64,000 bases of DNA, from contig NC_133935.1 of NCBI RefSeq assembly GCF_031877795.1, positions 81,807,748 to 81,871,747 on the forward strand, in the 5' to 3' direction. Both the position numbers and the translations under genes were made by a program. The notes beneath the pieces were generated by a model. That model was not told the DNA's origin. It ran no database searches and worked only from the letters and a program-made list of their open reading frames with translations. Every line of letters begins with the position of its first letter. The first letter of the stretch is position 1. Source of the DNA: Strix aluco (taxonomy: Eukaryota; Chordata; Aves; Strigiformes; Strigidae). Shown here piece by piece: positions 61,301 to 64,000 of the stretch.

Positions 61301-63230
61301 CCTCAGGGAAATTATATAGAGTTTTGCTACTAATCCCCAAAAGATCAATATCTGCCATATTTCCTAAAATGAGAAGTTGAAATTGAAGCCTTTCTGCGAG
61401 AGCACCCATGTCAGCTGCAACATGGTGGGGAGCACCGAGGGCTCCCAGGGGCTCACTCAGATGATGGGGAGCAGCTTAATACTGAGGAAACTAGAGATCT
61501 ATCAGGTGCAAGAGCTTTAAGTGCCACCAAAGGAGAGGCTATTTCAGTCAGTGCTCACTGCCAGCTGCTTTTCCAGCTTTTAGTGCTCAAAACACCATGA
61601 ATGAAATCCTGGCTCTGCCGGTCAAAGCCAACTGACTGAAGCTGAAGCAAGATTTTTGAAGTCTCAACGAAAAATATATTATCTTATGGCTTTTCCCAGC
61701 ACGGTCACTGTTGCCTGATACATTCAGCTGTGTCTGTGACTGGCTTTCACAATTTCTTGTGCAGGATAAATGAGGCAAACGTGGTAATACAGCACACTGC
61801 GGGGAATGGCTTGTGCCTCTGGTGGGGATGGACCTCTCTGGGGTGCAAGAGGCTCACAGCGGCCAGGGAAGGGTGCCTGCCTTTGCCACCTGCCTCCCTT
61901 CTCTTGTCCTCAAAGGAAAATCACAGCTGGGAATGGCGTAGAAGTAACCTAAAAAGATCCGGCAAACCCAGGAAGATTTGCTCTCTTCTCTGTTTCGAGC
62001 TGCTTTAATGCATGGCTGCACAACGGTCATGGTGGATGTTCCTAAACGATGCCCCAGCACACAGAGCCTGGGAAGTACATGTATTTAGTAACTAAAAAAA
62101 TGGGGAAATTGAGCTTGCTTTTGTATATGGGCTTCTGGGGAGGAGGGGAAGACAGTGCCACCACTGCCCCTGCATGTGCCCATGCCTTTTGGCAAGGTCC
62201 TGCTTTCCTATCTCAGTGCTCCTCACCAGCCCTTGGCCAGAGCCAAGTGTGATGGAGCAACACTATGCCAGAGCCTGCACTTTGCTCACAAGAACCTGAC
62301 AGTGCTTCACAGAGGGGTGCAAGCATCACCCCCCTCCCCGGGATTGAAACCCAGGCACACAGAGATTAAGGTCCAAATTTTTCTGTTTGGTTTTCAATAC
62401 TCAGTTTTGGCCGCTCTGGGGGGTGATGAGCATCGGAAACACCAGGCAAAGCCCCAGGGAGCTGCAGGTGCTGAGCACCTCTGGCACGGAGCCCTCAGGC
62501 TGGATGTGCCCTGTACCAGAGGCCAGGCTGGGAGGAGGCTGGTGAATTAAATGTCTTGCTTGAGGGCAGCAGAGCGAGTCAGTGGCAGAGGATGACTATG
62601 ACTCCTATCCCCCATATTTTCCTTTTCTTTCACTCTGCTTGTAACACACAGCAACTTGAAGGAGATAGGAGCTGCAGGATGAGACTGTGCTCTGTCATTT
62701 TGTTTGCTCAGCTCTGGTCGGCTCCTAACCGACACCGTGCATCTGCCTCTCCTCTGAAACAAGGGTGCTGCAGATCCCCAGCACTACAGGAATGAGGCCA
62801 AGGATGAGCTGACTCCCAGCTGGTGGCAATTTAACTCTCGCCATGGCTTTCAAGGAGGAGGAGGGTAGGAAAAGCAGCAGTTTCTTAATCTGAGCAGTAA
62901 CAGCTCTGCTAAAGCCAGACAGACTTGCAGTCCAATTTGAGGAGCGAGAAATGGCATGCCGTTGAAATCCTCCCGTGCTGCAAAGTTAACAGCAATTCCT
63001 ACCTACAGAAATAGCCTATCCCCCAGCAGACTGGAAGAAGGGACATTACTGGAAGTACTTTTTAAAAGAAAAAAAAATGCTCAGAAAAGTATCTCTATTT
63101 AAATAATCCAGTTGAGATGTTTGTAGTTAATGGAAAAAAAATACAACAGATACTGTTACCTACACTGAGAAAAGAGTAAATCACTGGGGAAAAGAATGAG
63201 TGTTCATTAGTTAGAACATTGCTAGACTCA
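52336..63230. other. Intergenic DNA and possible distal CAMK1D 3' UTR
   Basis: No gene or recent element was recognised. It contains AT-rich tracts at 52716-52760, an (ATT)5 run near 53182-53198 and an (AC)10 microsatellite at 58131-58150. Its right-hand part may belong to the CAMK1D 3' UTR on the minus strand, whose end I could not place. Confidence 0.5.
58131..58170. repeat. (AC)n microsatellite
   Basis: Ten perfect AC units (58131-58150) followed by an imperfect tail ATATGCACACACATGTGTGT, which switches to TG and forms a short inverted repeat. Confidence 0.92.
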
Positions 63231-63231
63231 C

Positions 63232-63270
63232 ATATATATATATATATTTATATATATGTATATATATGTA
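63232..63270. repeat. (TA)n/(TATG)n microsatellite in the CAMK1D 3' UTR
   Basis: TA units with two TATATATGTA-type interruptions, about 200 bp past the CAMK1D stop on the minus strand, so probably transcribed. Self-complementary and likely length-polymorphic. Confidence 0.88.
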
Positions 63271-63472
63271 CAGCACCAGAGACTGTTAGATCCGTTCCCC
63301 CTGGAGTCATTGCAGTTTGTGATAAATGAAACATTTCAGAATTGCAGTAAAAAATATGGCCATAAAAAATCTTCTTTCTTCTAGTCCTTCGCTGAGCGTG
63401 CACCGTGGGGTGGGATCGCGCAGAGGCAACCTGCCAGCCCAGCCGCCTGCCCGCTCCTCGCCGCCCCGGCTC
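63271..63472 (-). other. CAMK1D: Start of the CAMK1D 3' UTR (extent unknown)
   Basis: The sequence immediately after the CAMK1D stop is CpG-rich (63388-63472) and then turns AT-rich. The UTR must continue to lower coordinates. Mammalian CAMK1D has a UTR of several kb (memory). I found no convincing minus-strand AATAAA with a GT-rich downstream element close to the stop. TTTATT at 59325-59330 and TTTAAT at 62004-62009 (plus strand) would read as poly-A hexamers on the minus strand but lack clear support. Confidence 0.5.

Positions 63473-64000
<528 letters not shown>

Overview
This is avian nuclear DNA. It has long non-coding stretches, low gene density, and at least ten fragments of CR1 non-LTR retrotransposons. 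Most CR1 3' ends carry the typical short ATTCTRTG-type repeats instead of a poly-A tail. No bacterial or organellar features were seen. The species cannot be fixed from the sequence alone.

Only two protein-coding genes are supported, and each contributes only its last coding exon. The first is the terminal exon of CCDC3 (33431-33706, + strand), which encodes the C-terminal coiled coil and stop codon of a secreted vertebrate protein. The second is the terminal exon of CAMK1D (63473-63594, - strand), which encodes the last 39 residues of CaM kinase I-delta. The genes lie tail to tail, with about 29.8 kb between stop codons. From memory, CCDC3 and CAMK1D are also convergent neighbours on human 10p13, so the window is conserved amniote synteny.

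Layout: 1-33430 is inferred to be the last intron of CCDC3. It holds a nested CR1 complex (4981-7600), one CR1 fragment (9391-9946) and then about 27 kb without a recognised CR1. 33431-33706 is the CCDC3 exon, and 33707 to about 35860 is its probable 3' UTR with two AATAAA signals near the end. About 35860-63200 is intergenic or CAMK1D 3' UTR. It contains an ancient, internally deleted CR1-like relic (about 36780-37590), a CR1 cluster with inverted pairs (38651-47669) and an old CR1 3' end (52195-52335). 63473-63594 is the CAMK1D exon, and 63595-64000 is its last intron.

No new multi-gene system is visible. The points most worth checking are a perfect GTAAGT donor just after the CCDC3 stop codon, a C20 tract in the CCDC3 3' UTR, a coding-looking island ending in CSC at 25946-26107, the nested CR1 structure, the inverted CR1 pairs, and a few intronic blocks that look like conserved regulatory DNA.
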